A stretch of DNA of 64,000 nt from Rhynchopus sp. YZ270_cl-10 (lineage: Eukaryota; Euglenozoa; Diplonemea; Diplonemida; Diplonemidae): NCBI GenBank assembly GCA_964035575.1, contig OZ037874.1, positions 868,001 through 932,000 on the forward strand. The letters are read 5' to 3'. Below are positions 33,205 through 44,200 of the stretch, piece by piece. How positions within the stretch are numbered: the first letter of the stretch is position 1; each line of letters opens with the position of its first letter. Made by a program: the position numbers and the translations under genes. The notes beneath the pieces were generated by a model. That model was not told where the DNA came from, ran no database searches, and saw nothing but the letters and a program-made list of their open reading frames with translations.

Positions 33205-33358
33205 TCTGGAGGGGGGGCGGGGGGGCGCGCGCCCCCCCGTCAGACTTTTTTGAGATTTCGAGGGGGGCGTGCCCCCCCGTGAAATCTCTGTGGGGGGGCG
33301 GGGGGGCAGAGTGGTAGGGGTGGGTGACCCACCCCCCTACCACTCTGCCCCCCTTCAC
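33205..33358. repeat. Three successive G/C-rich hairpins
   Basis: GGGGGGGCGCGCGCCCCCCC; GAGATTTC...GGGGGGCGTGCCCCCC...GAAATCTC; and GGCAGAGTGGTAGGGG...CCCCTACCACTCTGCC. They lie end to end with only short gaps. No terminator or gene context is obvious. Confidence 0.8.
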
Positions 33359-33424
33359 CTTCCCCATCATGCTCTCGCGAGCCTCCAGGAAGTAAGGGGA
33401 GTCGGCGTTTCCGTAGCAACATAA

Positions 33425-33640
33425 CTGTTTTGCGTCGAAGGTGACATAGTTTGGCAGTAAAAATGTGCAATTTTAAGCGCAATTTTTAGAAATGTTGCGT
33501 ACTGTGGCTTCGCCAGAAACTTTCGTTTTAGCAAAATACGTACGTAAAATTTACGGAAACTGACGATAATTACCAACGACAGTGCCATTTTATGTCAACA
33601 TTTTTTAGAAATGTTGCGTACCGTGGCTTCGCCAGGAACC
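33425..33640. repeat. Partial triloop cassettes (two right halves)
   Basis: GTTGCGTACTGTGGC, TTCGCCAG at ~33494 and GTTGCGTACCGTGGC, TTCGCCAG at ~33613, preceded by the TTTTAAGCGCAATTTTTAG block seen at 5250-5285. Confidence 0.75.
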
Positions 33641-34046
33641 TTTGGGTGCCATGACCGCTGTTTCTCTTGTAAATGTACTGAGGTTACTGACAATTCGTGC
33701 ACCACGTGTGCCTGGTGCAAATATCAATGAAGTGCCGAACTCCGCAGTTGGACAAAAAAACCGAGGAATTCTCACATTGCCGGAGGCCCCAACTTGAGCT
33801 GGGTTGCGGACCCGGGCGTGCGAAGTGCGCCCGGGCTCGACCGAGTTTTGATCTACGAAAACCCACAAAACCTATATACTCCCCTGTTGCATGGTCAACC
33901 GCGAGAAAAAAAAAAATGCACTTTTTTGCCCTGTGCCCCCCCGTCAGCCAAAAACCCTGAATCCTAGAAAAAACACTGAATAATATTCTGCAGAAAAAAA
34001 AAAAAAAATTATTTTTTCGCATTTTTTGGTTTCCCCACTCCAGCTC

Positions 34047-34435
34047 CTAAGTAAGAGAAAACCGAATGGAGTGGGAACGCTAGTGAGAGCGCAGCGGAAA
34101 CGATAGTGGGAACGCAACGAGCTTTTTTCATAATGTTTTATTCTTCCCCACAAAATATCACGCGCAGAGAAACACTCGTTTTTCACACAGCGCGTCCGTT
34201 TGTTTGTTTTTCTCAAACGACACCTTTTTTCAAAATTTTCCCCGGTATCACATATGATACTGATTTCCATGGATACACATGAAAAGGAGTTCCGTGCTAT
34301 TCACAGAACTCGATAGGCGATTGAGCTTATCTAACAACAACCAAAACAAAAGAAAGTACAAAGAAGAGAATAAAAAATGCAGGAAAAATAGACAAAGAGA
34401 AAAACAAAGAGATTTTGACAAAGTGAACAATAAAA
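34047..34435. repeat. 389-bp direct repeat, left of the aldose epimerase gene
   Basis: Matches 36109-37045 (which is interrupted) almost base for base: AAGTAAGAGAAAACCGAATG, GGGAACGCAACGAGC, AAATATCACGCGCAGAG, GGTATCACATATGATACTG, GATAGGCGATTGAGC. A third, diverged partial copy is at 41058-41180. Confidence 0.9.
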
Positions 34436-34689
34436 CTCCCCGCACGTACATTTCGCATTAACGGTGCCAATTGAAAACAGATTCCTCCCTCATTCTCCCC
34501 TTTTTGCTTTTATTTGAGTTCTTTTGATCTAAGAGTACGATCATAAACCCCACATTACACCCCATTACATTCCACTCTTGCGTTGACATTTATTTGTATT
34601 GTTTAAATGACGTCAGCTTGAATACAGCTGTGTCATGTATACCTTCGGCTTCTGTGTCCACCCCCTCCCTCCCTCCCCCTCCCCTCCTT

Positions 34690-34774
34690 CTCCTCTTCCT
34701 ATTCTGATGCTCGTTGCGCTGTTAAGAAGCATTTGGCAATAAGTAGCTGTCCTATCACCCCCTAATTTTCTCAG
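34690..34774 (+). promoter_or_regulatory. Shared upstream block and candidate acceptor before 34813
   Basis: TATTCTGATGCTC, GTTAAGAAGCATTTGGCAAT and CCTATCACC match 14995-15062. The pyrimidine tract AATTTTCTCAG ends at 34774, 38 nt before ATG 34813. Confidence 0.45.
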
Positions 34775-34812
34775 ACGCAATTTTTTTTTTTACACACAAA
34801 AAAGCAACAGCA

Positions 34813-35916
34813 ATGGTAGAGGTAACAGAGAAGTGGGGAGGTGTTGACGAGGCTAGGTTGTTCTCCTTCTCAAGCCATTCTGATAAGCTGCGTGCTCAGG
34901 TGACTAACTATGGTGCCGCGCTGGTCAGTCTGCAGGTCAAGACTGCGTCGGGAGACTACCAGCAGACGACCCTTGGGTACGACACTATCCAGGAGTGGAT
35001 GGCGGGGACCAACTATTTCGGCTGCACCGTTGGGCGGTACGGCAACAGGATTAAGGAAGGCAAATTCAGCATCGACGGCAAAGAGTACACGCTTCCAGAC
35101 TGCAACAACGGACCGAACCACCTTCACGGAGGAGTCCGCGCGTATGACAAAACCTTTTGGGCCTCGGAACCGATCGAGACACCGCAGGCACGTGGTGTCA
35201 AATTGACGTTGACCTCCCCAGATGGTGACCACGGCTACCCAGGGACACTCCACATCACAACGTGGGTGATGCTCAGCACTGATGACGAAATTCTTTTCAA
35301 ATGGCGGGCCCACGTCGACGAAACGAAGACCATTGTCAACCTGACCAACCACAGCTACTGGAACCTCGGCAACTGGCCTGCCTCCGCGCCCCTCAAGGTC
35401 CTCAACCACAAACTCACCGTCCGCGCAGACCGGTACGTCCCTGTCGATGCGACGTCGATCCCGACTGGAGAGCTGCCCTCTGTTTCGGGCACTCCATTTG
35501 ACTTTACGGAGGGGAGGGTGATTGGTGATGACGTTGACCATGCTCTGTTGGAGGGAACACGTGGCTACGACCACACCTTGGCGTTTGCTGCGTATGATGT
35601 GAGTGCAGCACAGCCGGAGGCGGAGGCAGGTGGTTGGTCAGCAGGGCTCCCCCACCAAGCGACGCTTGAGTGCGAGCAGACCGGGGTCAGCTTCAAACTC
35701 TTTACCTCGGAGCCTGGTGTGCAGGTGTACTCCGGCAACTACCTCAGCGGCACCCAGACAGGCTACGACGGCGCCCCCATTGCGCAGCGCGGCGCAGTCT
35801 GTCTCGAGTGCCAGCACTACCCAGACTCGCCCAACCAGCCGACCTTCCCCTCCGTAGTGCTTGCCCCAGGGGAAGTCTACAACCACACCACTGTGCACAA
35901 GTTTTTTGTGAAATAG
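34813..35916 (+). CDS. galM: Aldose 1-epimerase (mutarotase)
   Basis: The protein has 367 residues, close to the usual 340-350 of the GalM family. It interconverts alpha and beta anomers of galactose and glucose at the entry of the Leloir pathway. Family landmarks appear in order: NYGAALVSLQV, TVGRYGNRI (~76), NGPNHLHGG (~97, substrate His), SPDGDHGYPG, NLTNHSYWNL (~177, catalytic His), VPVDATSIPTGEL, GVQVYSGN, and CLECQHYPDSPN (catalytic Glu) followed by LAPGEVYNHTTVHKF. It is complete and uninterrupted. There is no signal peptide and no SKL-type peroxisomal tail, so a cytosolic location is likely. The start context is CAGCAATGG. The gene sits between ~390-bp direct repeats. Confidence 0.96.
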   Translation: MVEVTEKWGGVDEARLFSFSSHSDKLRAQVTNYGAALVSLQVKTASGDYQQTTLGYDTIQEWMAGTNYFGCTVGRYGNRIKEGKFSIDGKEYTLPDCNNGPNHLHGGVRAYDKTFWASEPIETPQARGVKLTLTSPDGDHGYPGTLHITTWVMLSTDDEILFKWRAHVDETKTIVNLTNHSYWNLGNWPASAPLKVLNHKLTVRADRYVPVDATSIPTGELPSVSGTPFDFTEGRVIGDDVDHALLEGTRGYDHTLAFAAYDVSAAQPEAEAGGWSAGLPHQATLECEQTGVSFKLFTSEPGVQVYSGNYLSGTQTGYDGAPIAQRGAVCLECQHYPDSPNQPTFPSVVLAPGEVYNHTTVHKFFVK

Positions 35917-36108
35917 GTGAGGTGTGTGCAAAGGAAAGAAAGAAATCGAGGATATGTCCTCTTTTTTTTTGGCAATGTGTCGGTTGAGGTGAGAGGTGAG
36001 TACCTTTTTTTTTAAATTCGAGGATTCTTTTTTTCTTGCGTGCCAGGGGCGTTTGCACTATCAACTTCACTTTTTTTTTGGTGTGTGTGTGTACTTACCG
36101 ATTTTTTT

Positions 36109-37045
36109 CTAAGTAAGAGAAAACCGAATGGAGTGGGAACGCTAGTGAGAGCCAGCGGAAACGATAGTGGGAACGCAACGAGCTTTTTTCATAATGTTTT
36201 ATTCTTCCCCACAAAATATCACGCGCAGAGAAACACTCGTTTTTCACACAGCGCGTCCGTTTGTTTGTTTTTCTCAAACGACACCTTTTTTCAAAATTTG
36301 TCAAAATTTTTCTCTCTGTCTATTTTTTCTCTAACTATGTCGAGCCGTGCACGCTGACAAAGAACAAAGTCATGTACAACATGAACAGAGACTGTGTGTG
36401 GTTTGACTCGTCGCTGTCCGTGCGGTGACCGTAGGAGGCGCTGTGTGCGAGTGGGACAACCTGACGGAGATGTGCTCGCTGAAGCGTTGCCAGCACGGCA
36501 ACGTCGAGGACTGCGAATTTTGCGACTAATGGCGGCGCCGAGAACCGCACTCGGACCACCCCTTACTGCGAGTGGTCCACCACCACGAACAGCTGCGTGC
36601 AGTTTTCCCTGCACAGACATCCAGGGCGAGGCTAAGTGCGATGCTGACGCTGCAAATGGGACATGTTTACTGCCACCCCGGTGCCGACCGCTTCTGGGCA
36701 GACGACGGCAAATGCGAAGCAGCTAAGTTCGGCGACTGTCCCTCCTTTGGATGTGGACATCGCCCTCACCGGCGCGAAGAGCATGGGAGCTGCCTTTGGC
36801 CGCCACCCCAAGGGCTTCACCGGGCAGCCGTGAGCTTATTGAGGATCTCCCCCGGTATCACATATGATACTGATTTCCATGGATACACATGAAAAGGAGT
36901 TCCGTGCTATTCACAGAACTCGATAGGCGATTGAGCTTATCTAACAACAACCAAAACAAAAGAAAGTACAAATAAGAGAATAAAAAATGCAGGAAAAATA
37001 GACAAAGAGAAAAACAAAGAGATTTTGACAAAGTGAACAATAAAA
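36109..37045. repeat. Right direct repeat, split by a 550-bp insert
   Basis: 36109-36299 and 36850-37045 equal the two halves of 34047-34435. The insert 36300-36849 separates them at a CAAAATTT / CCCCGGTATCAC junction. Confidence 0.9.
36300..36849 (+). pseudogene. Cysteine-rich coding fragment inserted in the repeat
   Basis: The GC-rich insert has coding-like composition and several short frames: EPCTLTKNKV...DCVWFDSS (stop near 36427), AVCEWDNLTEMCSLKRC...DCEFCD (36434-36529, five Cys in 31 residues), YCEWSTTTNSCVQFS, and KCEAAKFGDCPSFGCGH. The CxW...C pattern recalls Cys-rich surface or EGF-like domains. Frames change and stops intervene, so it is a broken fragment. Its source gene is not identified. 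Confidence 0.5.
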
Positions 37046-37175
37046 AGATGTAAACCACGAAATGGATGTAGGACTGCATGGTTGGGGGGGTCCACCCCCG
37101 GTACAGCCGGTCATTGTTAGGTTACCAAAGGTACACTGTTCACGAGAGGGCTTTGTATTTCAAGTCAACTTTTTT
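37046..37175 (+). repeat. Structured repeat, full second half
   Basis: ATGTAAACCACGAAATGG, TGTAGGACTGCATGG, GGGGGTCCACCCCC (stem), GGTACAGCCGG...GGTTACC, AAGGTACACTGTTCACGAG, AGGGCTTTGTATTTC, AAGTCAAC and poly-T. It directly abuts the end of the direct repeat at 36109-37045. Confidence 0.75.
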
Positions 37176-38337
37176 TTTTTTTTGTTCGGTCAGAGTTTTT
37201 TTAAGGGGGGGTGAGGGGGGGTTTCACCCCCTCTCACGATTTTTTTTTGAGTTTTTAGGGGGGGTGAGCAAAAATTTTGGGTGGTTTTTGGGATTTTTGA
37301 GTTTTCTTGGGGGGGGTGAGAATGCTTGTGAACTGGGTGATTCGAGGAGCAAGTTAGAGGGTGGGCGTGTTTTCCAAAGACTTAGTCACTATAAACTACA
37401 AGTGTTTCTAGCATTTGACGGACGGAACTCGTAGAACCCAACGGGGAATGAGAAAAAGGATGTGGCGAAACAATAAAAGTAGCGTACCGTGCGCCTGCGG
37501 CGCAAGCTAGCATCCCACTCTTCCCATGACATGGTACTCGTTGCTGACCCCAAAAAAGTGCATGATATTAAAATTTTCCGCCTGCGGCGGGCAGCCCTTG
37601 ACCTATTTCACCCTCGTATATTATCCTCTATGTTTTCACTGGCCCCTTTACCTTACACCCATTTTGACCAAAGCAAGAACTTGCCCATTTCGTCAAATTG
37701 ACCCCACCCACAGCGCGGACGGATTCCAAAACCCCCACAAACTAGCTTCTCCAGGGTCTTCGCGCGCGAAGCGCGCGAAATTTTTTTTTGCCCAAAAAAC
37801 ATCTCACCCCCCCTAAGCTCAAAAAAAACCGGTCCCTAAAAAAACCTCTGTGTTCGGTTCTTCACGAGAGAGCGATTCTCGCGCAGTTATCTTTCTTCTT
37901 CTTCTCTTTTCCCCCCTTCAACGTCTCTCTTTTTTTTTAAACGTAAACACCACCCTACCCTACCCTATTGCTGTTCCAAATGAAATGTTACCTCCAAAGG
38001 TTCAATGACCAGTGGGTCCTGCGTCCACAGAGGCGTTTTGCACATTTCAACAACCCCTCCTTTTTTTCGAAACGGAAATTCATTGAACCGTTCCCAAAAA
38101 AGACAAAACAAAAAATACCCCCAAAAAATACCCATAAAACGTCGTGTTGTGTCGTGTCATCCGTAACAACAAAAGAAACCCAATACCATCTCTCCCTGTA
38201 TACCCACTTCACTTCACCAGCACGTCCTCAAGAGTCAGAGTCGTCTTTGCCTTTCTTTAGGTAGAGGGTTTACCCCCCAGCACACCCCCCCCGGTCATTA
38301 CAATGTTTGACGAGGGGGCTGTTGTATTTCAAACCTT
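37176..38337. other. Spacer: G-rich and T-rich runs, triloop hairpins
   Basis: GGGGGGGTGAG-type runs lie at 37200-37320. Hairpins: GCGCCTGCGGCGC at about 37493, CCGCCTGCGGCGG at about 37580, and TTCGCGCGCGAAGCGCGCGA at about 37759. A further GACCCCACCCAC block lies at 37700. No gene is supported. Confidence 0.5.
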
Positions 38338-38357
38338 TTTTTACTCTCCCTCCTCAG
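38338..38357 (+). promoter_or_regulatory. Candidate splice-leader acceptor for the gene at 38380
   Basis: TTTTTTTACTCTCCCTCCTC then AG at 38357, 22 nt before ATG 38380. Confidence 0.55.
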
Positions 38358-38379
38358 GGCCTTACACAAATATCACACA

Positions 38380-38817
38380 ATGCACATAGTTCTTCTCGTA
38401 TTTCTTATACAGTTTGCATGCAATGTTGCACATACTGACGTTTCTGCAGCTGATCTAGACATATCTTTCAGGTACGTGAGCACACAGCTGTCTGCTTTGG
38501 ATACGGCTTATATAGGGATGGGGGTCCACATCGATACAGAGAAACCCGCATTTACGACACACGTCACTGATGGCAACGTAGAGGTTCACATACCAGTCCG
38601 CGTCACGGCGCCGAAAGGGACAAACTTTGCACGCCCTGTAGACAGTGCGGAGCCGGGTGTCGTCTGGGTGGACGCAGGCACCCTGCGAATTACCTGTATA
38701 GTTCTGTACGTTGGTGCGCCCTCTGATGGTACCCCGCAGGCGCTCGCAGTGAGTTACTTTCCATCATTTGCGGAGCCAGAGTGGGATTGGGATTGCGATG
38801 AGGTGGGATGTGCGTGA
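38380..38817 (+). CDS. Small secreted protein of unknown function
   Basis: 145 residues. The N-terminus MHIVLLVFLIQFACNVAH is a clear signal peptide, probably cleaved near residues 18-23. The remainder has alternating hydrophobic residues suggesting a beta-rich domain (VEVHIPVRVTAPKG, AGTLRITCIVLYVGAP) and an acidic Trp-rich tail, PEWDWDCDEVGCA, with two nearby Cys. No family is recognised. The complete frame, coding-like codon use, signal peptide and acceptor-like tract upstream support a real gene. Confidence 0.65.
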   Translation: MHIVLLVFLIQFACNVAHTDVSAADLDISFRYVSTQLSALDTAYIGMGVHIDTEKPAFTTHVTDGNVEVHIPVRVTAPKGTNFARPVDSAEPGVVWVDAGTLRITCIVLYVGAPSDGTPQALAVSYFPSFAEPEWDWDCDEVGCA

Positions 38818-38849
38818 AGGGGTAGCGAAAGGAGAGGGGGGCCACTCTA

Positions 38850-38879
38850 GGAGGAGGAGGAGGAGGAGGAGGAGGAGGA
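38850..38879. repeat. (GGA)10 microsatellite
   Basis: Trinucleotide run just after the secreted-protein gene. Confidence 0.9.
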
Positions 38880-38896
38880 AAGGGGGAATTTCATTC

Positions 38897-39045
38897 TGAA
38901 GTTTTTTCTGGATTTTTTCAAATTATCGTAGCGGTTTAGAGATCGAAGTTCAGAGAGAGGAGATGAAAACACGCACGATTTTTTTTTTCTCATCGCAGTT
39001 GAGCGATTCGGTAAAAGCTCAAACAAAAGGGTTAAAGAGGTCAGG
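38897..39045. repeat. Copy of the 25360-25510 repeat
   Basis: Same order of blocks as at 25360, with small insertions. Confidence 0.7.
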
Positions 39046-39154
39046 ACAAATGTAAGGATTGACAGAATTGAGAGCTCTTTCTCGATCCATTGTGTGGTGG
39101 TGCATGGTCCGCTCCTGGTTGGTGGAGTGATTTGTCTGGTTGATTCCGTTAACG

Positions 39155-39312
39155 ATGCGCACTGAGGGTGTATTCATCTTGCAGCCTTTTTCTCTCAGAT
39201 GGAAACCACGAAATGGATGTGGGACTGCATGGTTGGGGGTCCCACCTCGGTACAGCCTGTCATTGTACGTACACTGTCACGAGAGGGCTGTTGTATTTCA
39301 AGTCAAGTTTTC
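39155..39312 (+). repeat. Composite structured repeat
   Basis: GTGTATTCATCTTGCAGCC, TTTTTCTCTCAG, then ATGGAAACCACGAAATGG, GGACTGCATGG, GGTACAGCC...TGTACGTACACTG, CACGAGAGGGCTGTTG, TATTTCAAGTCAAG. Both halves are present, as at 1248. Confidence 0.65.
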
Positions 39313-39513
39313 TTGCAAGACAGCGTCTCTGCATCTCAGGGGAGGTGCCTGCAATAACTTCACCTTTTTTTGCTTACACGCAGTGTTCTTAGAAACTGAG
39401 CACGATTAGCCAACGGTAAATCCCCAGGGTTACAACCTGGCTTCCTAAATGGCTACGACCAACGAATAAAAGACACAGCAATAAATTAGTGAGGATAAAT
39501 CAAGTGGCAAAAC

Positions 39514-40880
39514 CAGACCTGACGCTAAACAGTTACGAAAATCGCACTTTTTGGGCTTGGAATTCGGGTTTTTTTACGGGTTTTTTTACACGGGAAAAAG
39601 GTACATTTTTCGACCCTGGTCCATGTCTGGTGGTGAAAATCATAATTTTTTTTGCCCACATGATACGTTTCGAACACACTTATCGCTAAATATGCCGTTT
39701 TCCCCGAAAATTTTGAGAACCCCACGTCCAATTTCTTTCGTTTTTGGTGCTCCGGGAGGGGTCGATATTGACAGGTCGCTGACACAGGGACTCTGTACAC
39801 ACACCCCCTGATATTGACAGGTCGTTGACCGACTTCCGAAAGCACCAGTTTTGGAAAAAAAAAAAATTCGCGCTGCGCGCGAAAAAGGTCCTCAGAAGCT
39901 CAATTCCGAAAGCAAATACGGGGAGCGAAGTCTTCCAACTCCTCCGCCATCAGCAGGAACACCTCCGTTTTCTCTTGAACCTGTTACGCTTGTGCTGAGA
40001 AACAAGGCAACAGCGTGTTCAAGAATATTCCCCATCTTTTCGTTGTTAAACTCGGTGCCTGTTCATGAAGAACCATCAGCTTCTCAATAGTGCTGTGAGA
40101 AAGGCAGTGGCGTCTCTTTGCGTAGATGTAGTCAGGAGAGAGAATCCTTGTTCAACAGCAACCAAAGACGGGGAGTGCACGACCGGTGCAGCCTCCAAAA
40201 CCCGTGCGAGAGTGTCCCCATTTTCCAAGAAAACTTCGAGAAAACCGCGTTCTGGCGAAGCCACGGTACGCCACATTTCAAAATTGCGCTTAAAATTGCA
40301 CTTTTTTCACAGCCAAACTATGGCATAAGAAGGGTGTAATGCAAGCTTGCGCCGCAGGCGCACGGTACGCTACTTTTTTCTTTGGCCATATCCTTCTTTC
40401 TCACTCCTTTGGGTTCGACGTGCTCCGTCCGTCAACTGGTGGGGTCACAACATGCAGCAAAGTTTGCAACTAAGCAAACTGCCCCCACGTTCACTTTGTA
40501 CTTTTCCTTCAGAAGACAAGTACCATCGGGAACATACGGAACTAAATTTTTTTTGCGAAGCAAAAAAAAATAATATAAAATGGCGCCGCAGGCGAAAAAA
40601 ATTAGGGTACGGTGTAAAAATATAGCCATTTACACTACACCACAGAGCAGTCACTCAACGAACCCTTTTTGCGGAGCAAAAAATGAAAAATGGCGCCGCA
40701 GGCAAAAAAAAAATAATTGAAGGTACAGCCTCCCGGGTCAACCCTACAGAATTTTCCCGTAAAAAAAGACTCCTCAAAATTTCCCGGAAAAAAAACGACT
40801 TCCCCACGTAAAATTTCCCGTAAAAAAAACGACCTCTCAAGGATTTTGGAATTCCACTACGCGGTTTAGCAACATCCCTG
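39514..40880 (-). mobile_element. hAT element with decayed transposase C-terminus
   Basis: 8-bp duplication GGCAAAAC at 39506-39513 and 40881-40888. Ends are CAGACCTGACGCTAAAC and the complement of CAGGGATGTTGCTAAAC (imperfect). On the - strand, 39890-40240 encodes the diverged hAT dimerisation segment seen intact at 5345-5788, with the same flanks. It also carries an inverted triloop cassette (40253-40366) and the A/T-armed modules (40540-40720). The DDE core is missing, so it is non-autonomous. Confidence 0.8.
40540..40720. repeat. A/T-armed triloop hairpin module, two units
   Basis: TTTTTTTTGCGAAGCAAAAA, ATGGCGCCGCAGGCG, then GGTACGGTGTAAAAATATAG, then TTTTTGCGGAGCAAAAAA, ATGGCGCCGCAGGC. 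Confidence 0.85.
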
Positions 40881-41057
40881 GGCAAAACGTTTATCTTTTT
40901 TTTTTTTCCACACAGTAAAAAACTTCACTGTAACTTAACCTCCCTCCCCCCTTCCCCTCTGACCCCTCTATTTTAATATCTCTTACACCAAGATTCGGAT
41001 ACAGCTCGACACCATTGTGTCAAAATTTGTCCACCCCCTCTCTGTGCAGAACTATCA

Positions 41058-41180
41058 GTGGGAACTATCGAGCTTTTTTTCATATTTATTCCCACAAAAT
41101 ATCACACGCAGAGACAACACTCATTTTTCTTCCACACAGCGCGTCCGTTGTTTTTTCTCAACACCACCTCCACATCACCC
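41058..41180. repeat. Diverged partial copy of the 34047 repeat
   Basis: CGAGCTTTTTTTCATATTTA, CACAAAATATCACACGCAG, CACACAGCGCGTCCGTTG. It lies ~120 bp upstream of ATG 41297, so it may serve as promoter or leader here. Confidence 0.65.
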
Positions 41181-41296
41181 TTTTTCAATTTTTTTTTTAC
41201 AGACACAACTCCTCTTTCCCCTTTCCCCCTTTCCCCCTTTTCCCCCTCTTCTCTCTCCCCCAACGGCAACCCCAACTGTCTCATGAATAGTGCATA

Positions 41297-44200
41297 ATGA
41301 AGGTGCTTCTGTCGGTGTTGGCCCCAGGCCGGCGTGATGTGGGGTGGAGCATCAAATTGGAGCTGCCTGCAAGCTGGGAGGAGCTTGTTGCCGTGGCGTC
41401 CGAGGCCGTCTGTGAGGTGCTGGAGATGAAGAGCGTGGCGAACCCACAGCGGCTGTGTCTCACCTACACCGACGCGGATGGGGAGAGATGTCGCATAACC
41501 AACGCCACCACCCACGCAACATTTCGAGAGGACATCGAAGACTGCGAAGCTTCGCACAATGCGCGCGAAGATCCCAAAAAATACGTCTGCAAGATCGAAG
41601 CATACTATGAGTCCGACCTCGTCCTCCCCCAGATGCTCCCGGGTAAGGAGCCCCGCCGCAGACACCACCGCAGAAAGCGCCCTGCGACCGGAAGGAGCGC
41701 CACCCACGAAGGAAGCATTCCCATGCTCGACGACGGTGCCCACTTCTATGGGTCCGGCAGCACGCCAAGCACGGAGTACATTGAGTGTCCGATGATGGGG
41801 TGTGCTGTATCACCCTATGCCACAGCAGTGCCGATTGTCTCGCCTACGGTATGGAAAAAGGGGAAGAGAGAGAGAGGGTGCAGTGTGTGTTTTTTTTTAC
41901 CTAACAATGTGCGTGGTTCTGTAAATTGGTTAACGATTAAGGTTCTTCTCAATAAAGGTTTTCTCTTGAGGTGTAGGGGGGTTTTTGTGTAGTTATTTTT
42001 TTGGTTTGTGGAAAAAAAGTGTCGTATGATCACTATCTATGGTGCTCCTGAAATAAAAAATACCAAGTACGCAACAACTACGCAATATAGGGTATTCCTG
42101 TATTTTTTTTTCCGTGCACAAAGTGCGCAACAAGTACGCAACAAGTACGCAAAATGGGGTTATCAGGAGCACCAATCTATGATTATTATTGATATCATCC
42201 CTGACAACAAACTTGCGGAAGCCAGCGCAGCTGATGCTGTGCGATAACGAATATGATAAGGTGACGAGACTCAGAACGAGAGGCTTAGGATCATCTTATA
42301 CACTTTTTCTCTTATTGTCATCATCATCATCATCATCACACAACAGGCCGGGTTTGTTTCTCCGCAGGCTGTGCATGGGGGCGCATTGATGCAGGGGCAG
42401 GGACAGTATGTGTATTGTTTTTTGTTTTGTTTTTCTCTGCGAATACCAATTTGTGATAAAAGGTGACAGTAAGCTCAACCAAAAACAAAGTGGAGATTGA
42501 ATTGAGAGGCGCAACTCGAGGCAACTACACTAATCCAACAATTTATCAAAACGGACTTTTTTTTTTTTTTTTCAACATTTCCTCCACAACAGATATGAGG
42601 ACGGCTACTGCGCACAGACAGAGATGGACGCATGGTTCACCGCGTTCGACGCAGAGTATGTACCACACCCCACCCCACTTTTTGCCAGAAAAAAAAGACG
42701 TCCACCACCACGAGAGGCATTGTTACATCTTTCCAAAAGCTTTTCTTTTGAGAGCATGAATGGTGTGGCTGAAACCAGCAAATTTCACTGCTAAAGAACT
42801 GCTAACAAACTGCTAAATAATACCCTTTTTTTAGGGGTGGTGTATAAAAACATTTTTTTACCTTGGTTTTTCCACTCCCCCTGTTGGCGTGCCTCCACTC
42901 TTGCATACCCATGTGTGACCCCACCGTTGAACGCAATCGACTCGCTGAGTCAAAAGAACGCACAGAACGGGGCTGGAAAAAAATCACGAAAAACGCGTAC
43001 CGTGCGCCTGCGGCGCCCACAAAGTGAGTTTTCCCCCTGAGTATACTGTGTATACTGTGTATACTGTGTATACTGTGTATACTGTGTATACTGTGTATAC
43101 TGTGTATACTGTGTATACTGTGTATACTGTGTATACTGTGTATACTGTGTATACTGTGTATACTGTGTATACTGTGTATACTGTGAAGACTGTGAAGACT
43201 GTGAAAACTGTGAACACTGTGAAAACTGGGGAAATTGACCAAAAACGAGAACTTGTCCATTTCGGCGAATTGACCCCACCACTGGCCGGACGGATTCCGG
43301 AAATGCAAATGCCGGCGTTAAAAAGCTCACCAACGAAAAAAAATTTTTTTTTTCCAACACCCGTGGGGAAAATTTTTTTTATACACCACCCCCCCAAAAA
43401 TGCATGCTAACAAAGTGCTAACAAACTGCTAAATAATACCCTTTTTTTTGGGTTCAGCCACACCATTGAACCATATTTTTCTCAAACCACCACAGATACG
43501 AATACGCACGGCAAGTCGTGCTGATGCAGGAAAGCGAGAAGCGAAAAGAGCTGCGCATGGGGCAGATCTCTGGGGGGCTGCTTCTGGGTTGCTTCGAAGA
43601 CGAAAAGGTATACCTCACTCCATCCCCCCTCCTTTTCAACCTACCTTCCTTCACCCCCCCTGTAAGGGCAACCGTAGGTGAAGTAAGGTATAGTATTGAA
43701 ATCGATGTGGGGGGGGAGTAAAGGGTCAATTTTACAAAACCAGATTTTGAGGAAAATTTTAGCCGAAAATGGGCCCCACGTATAAGCAACCGGGCTCATA
43801 TTTCTCAAAATTTAAGTGGTCAAAAAATTGTCCAATTTTCGAGATTGACCCCACCACTGCACGGGTGAATCCCAAAAATGCAAATAAGGACCCTTTTTCA
43901 ACTTACCTTCCTTCACCCCCCCCTGTAAGGGCAACCGTAGGTGAAGTAAGGTATAGTATTGAAATCGATGTGGGGGGGGAGTAAAGGGTCAATTTTACAA
44001 AACCAGATTTTGAGGAAAATTTTAGCCGAAAATGGGCCCCACGTATAAGCAACCGGGCTCATATTTCTCAAAATTTAAGTGGTCAAAAAATTGTCCAATT
44101 TTCGAGATTGACCCCACCACTGCACGGGCGGAGCCCAAAAATGCAAATAAGGACCCTTTTTAATTTGTTCTCTTGAAATATGTCATTTCATATGTTCGCG

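Noticed and set aside
39400-39470. tRNA-like CCCCAGGGTTACAACCTGG arm
   Set aside because: No matching acceptor or anticodon stems were found.
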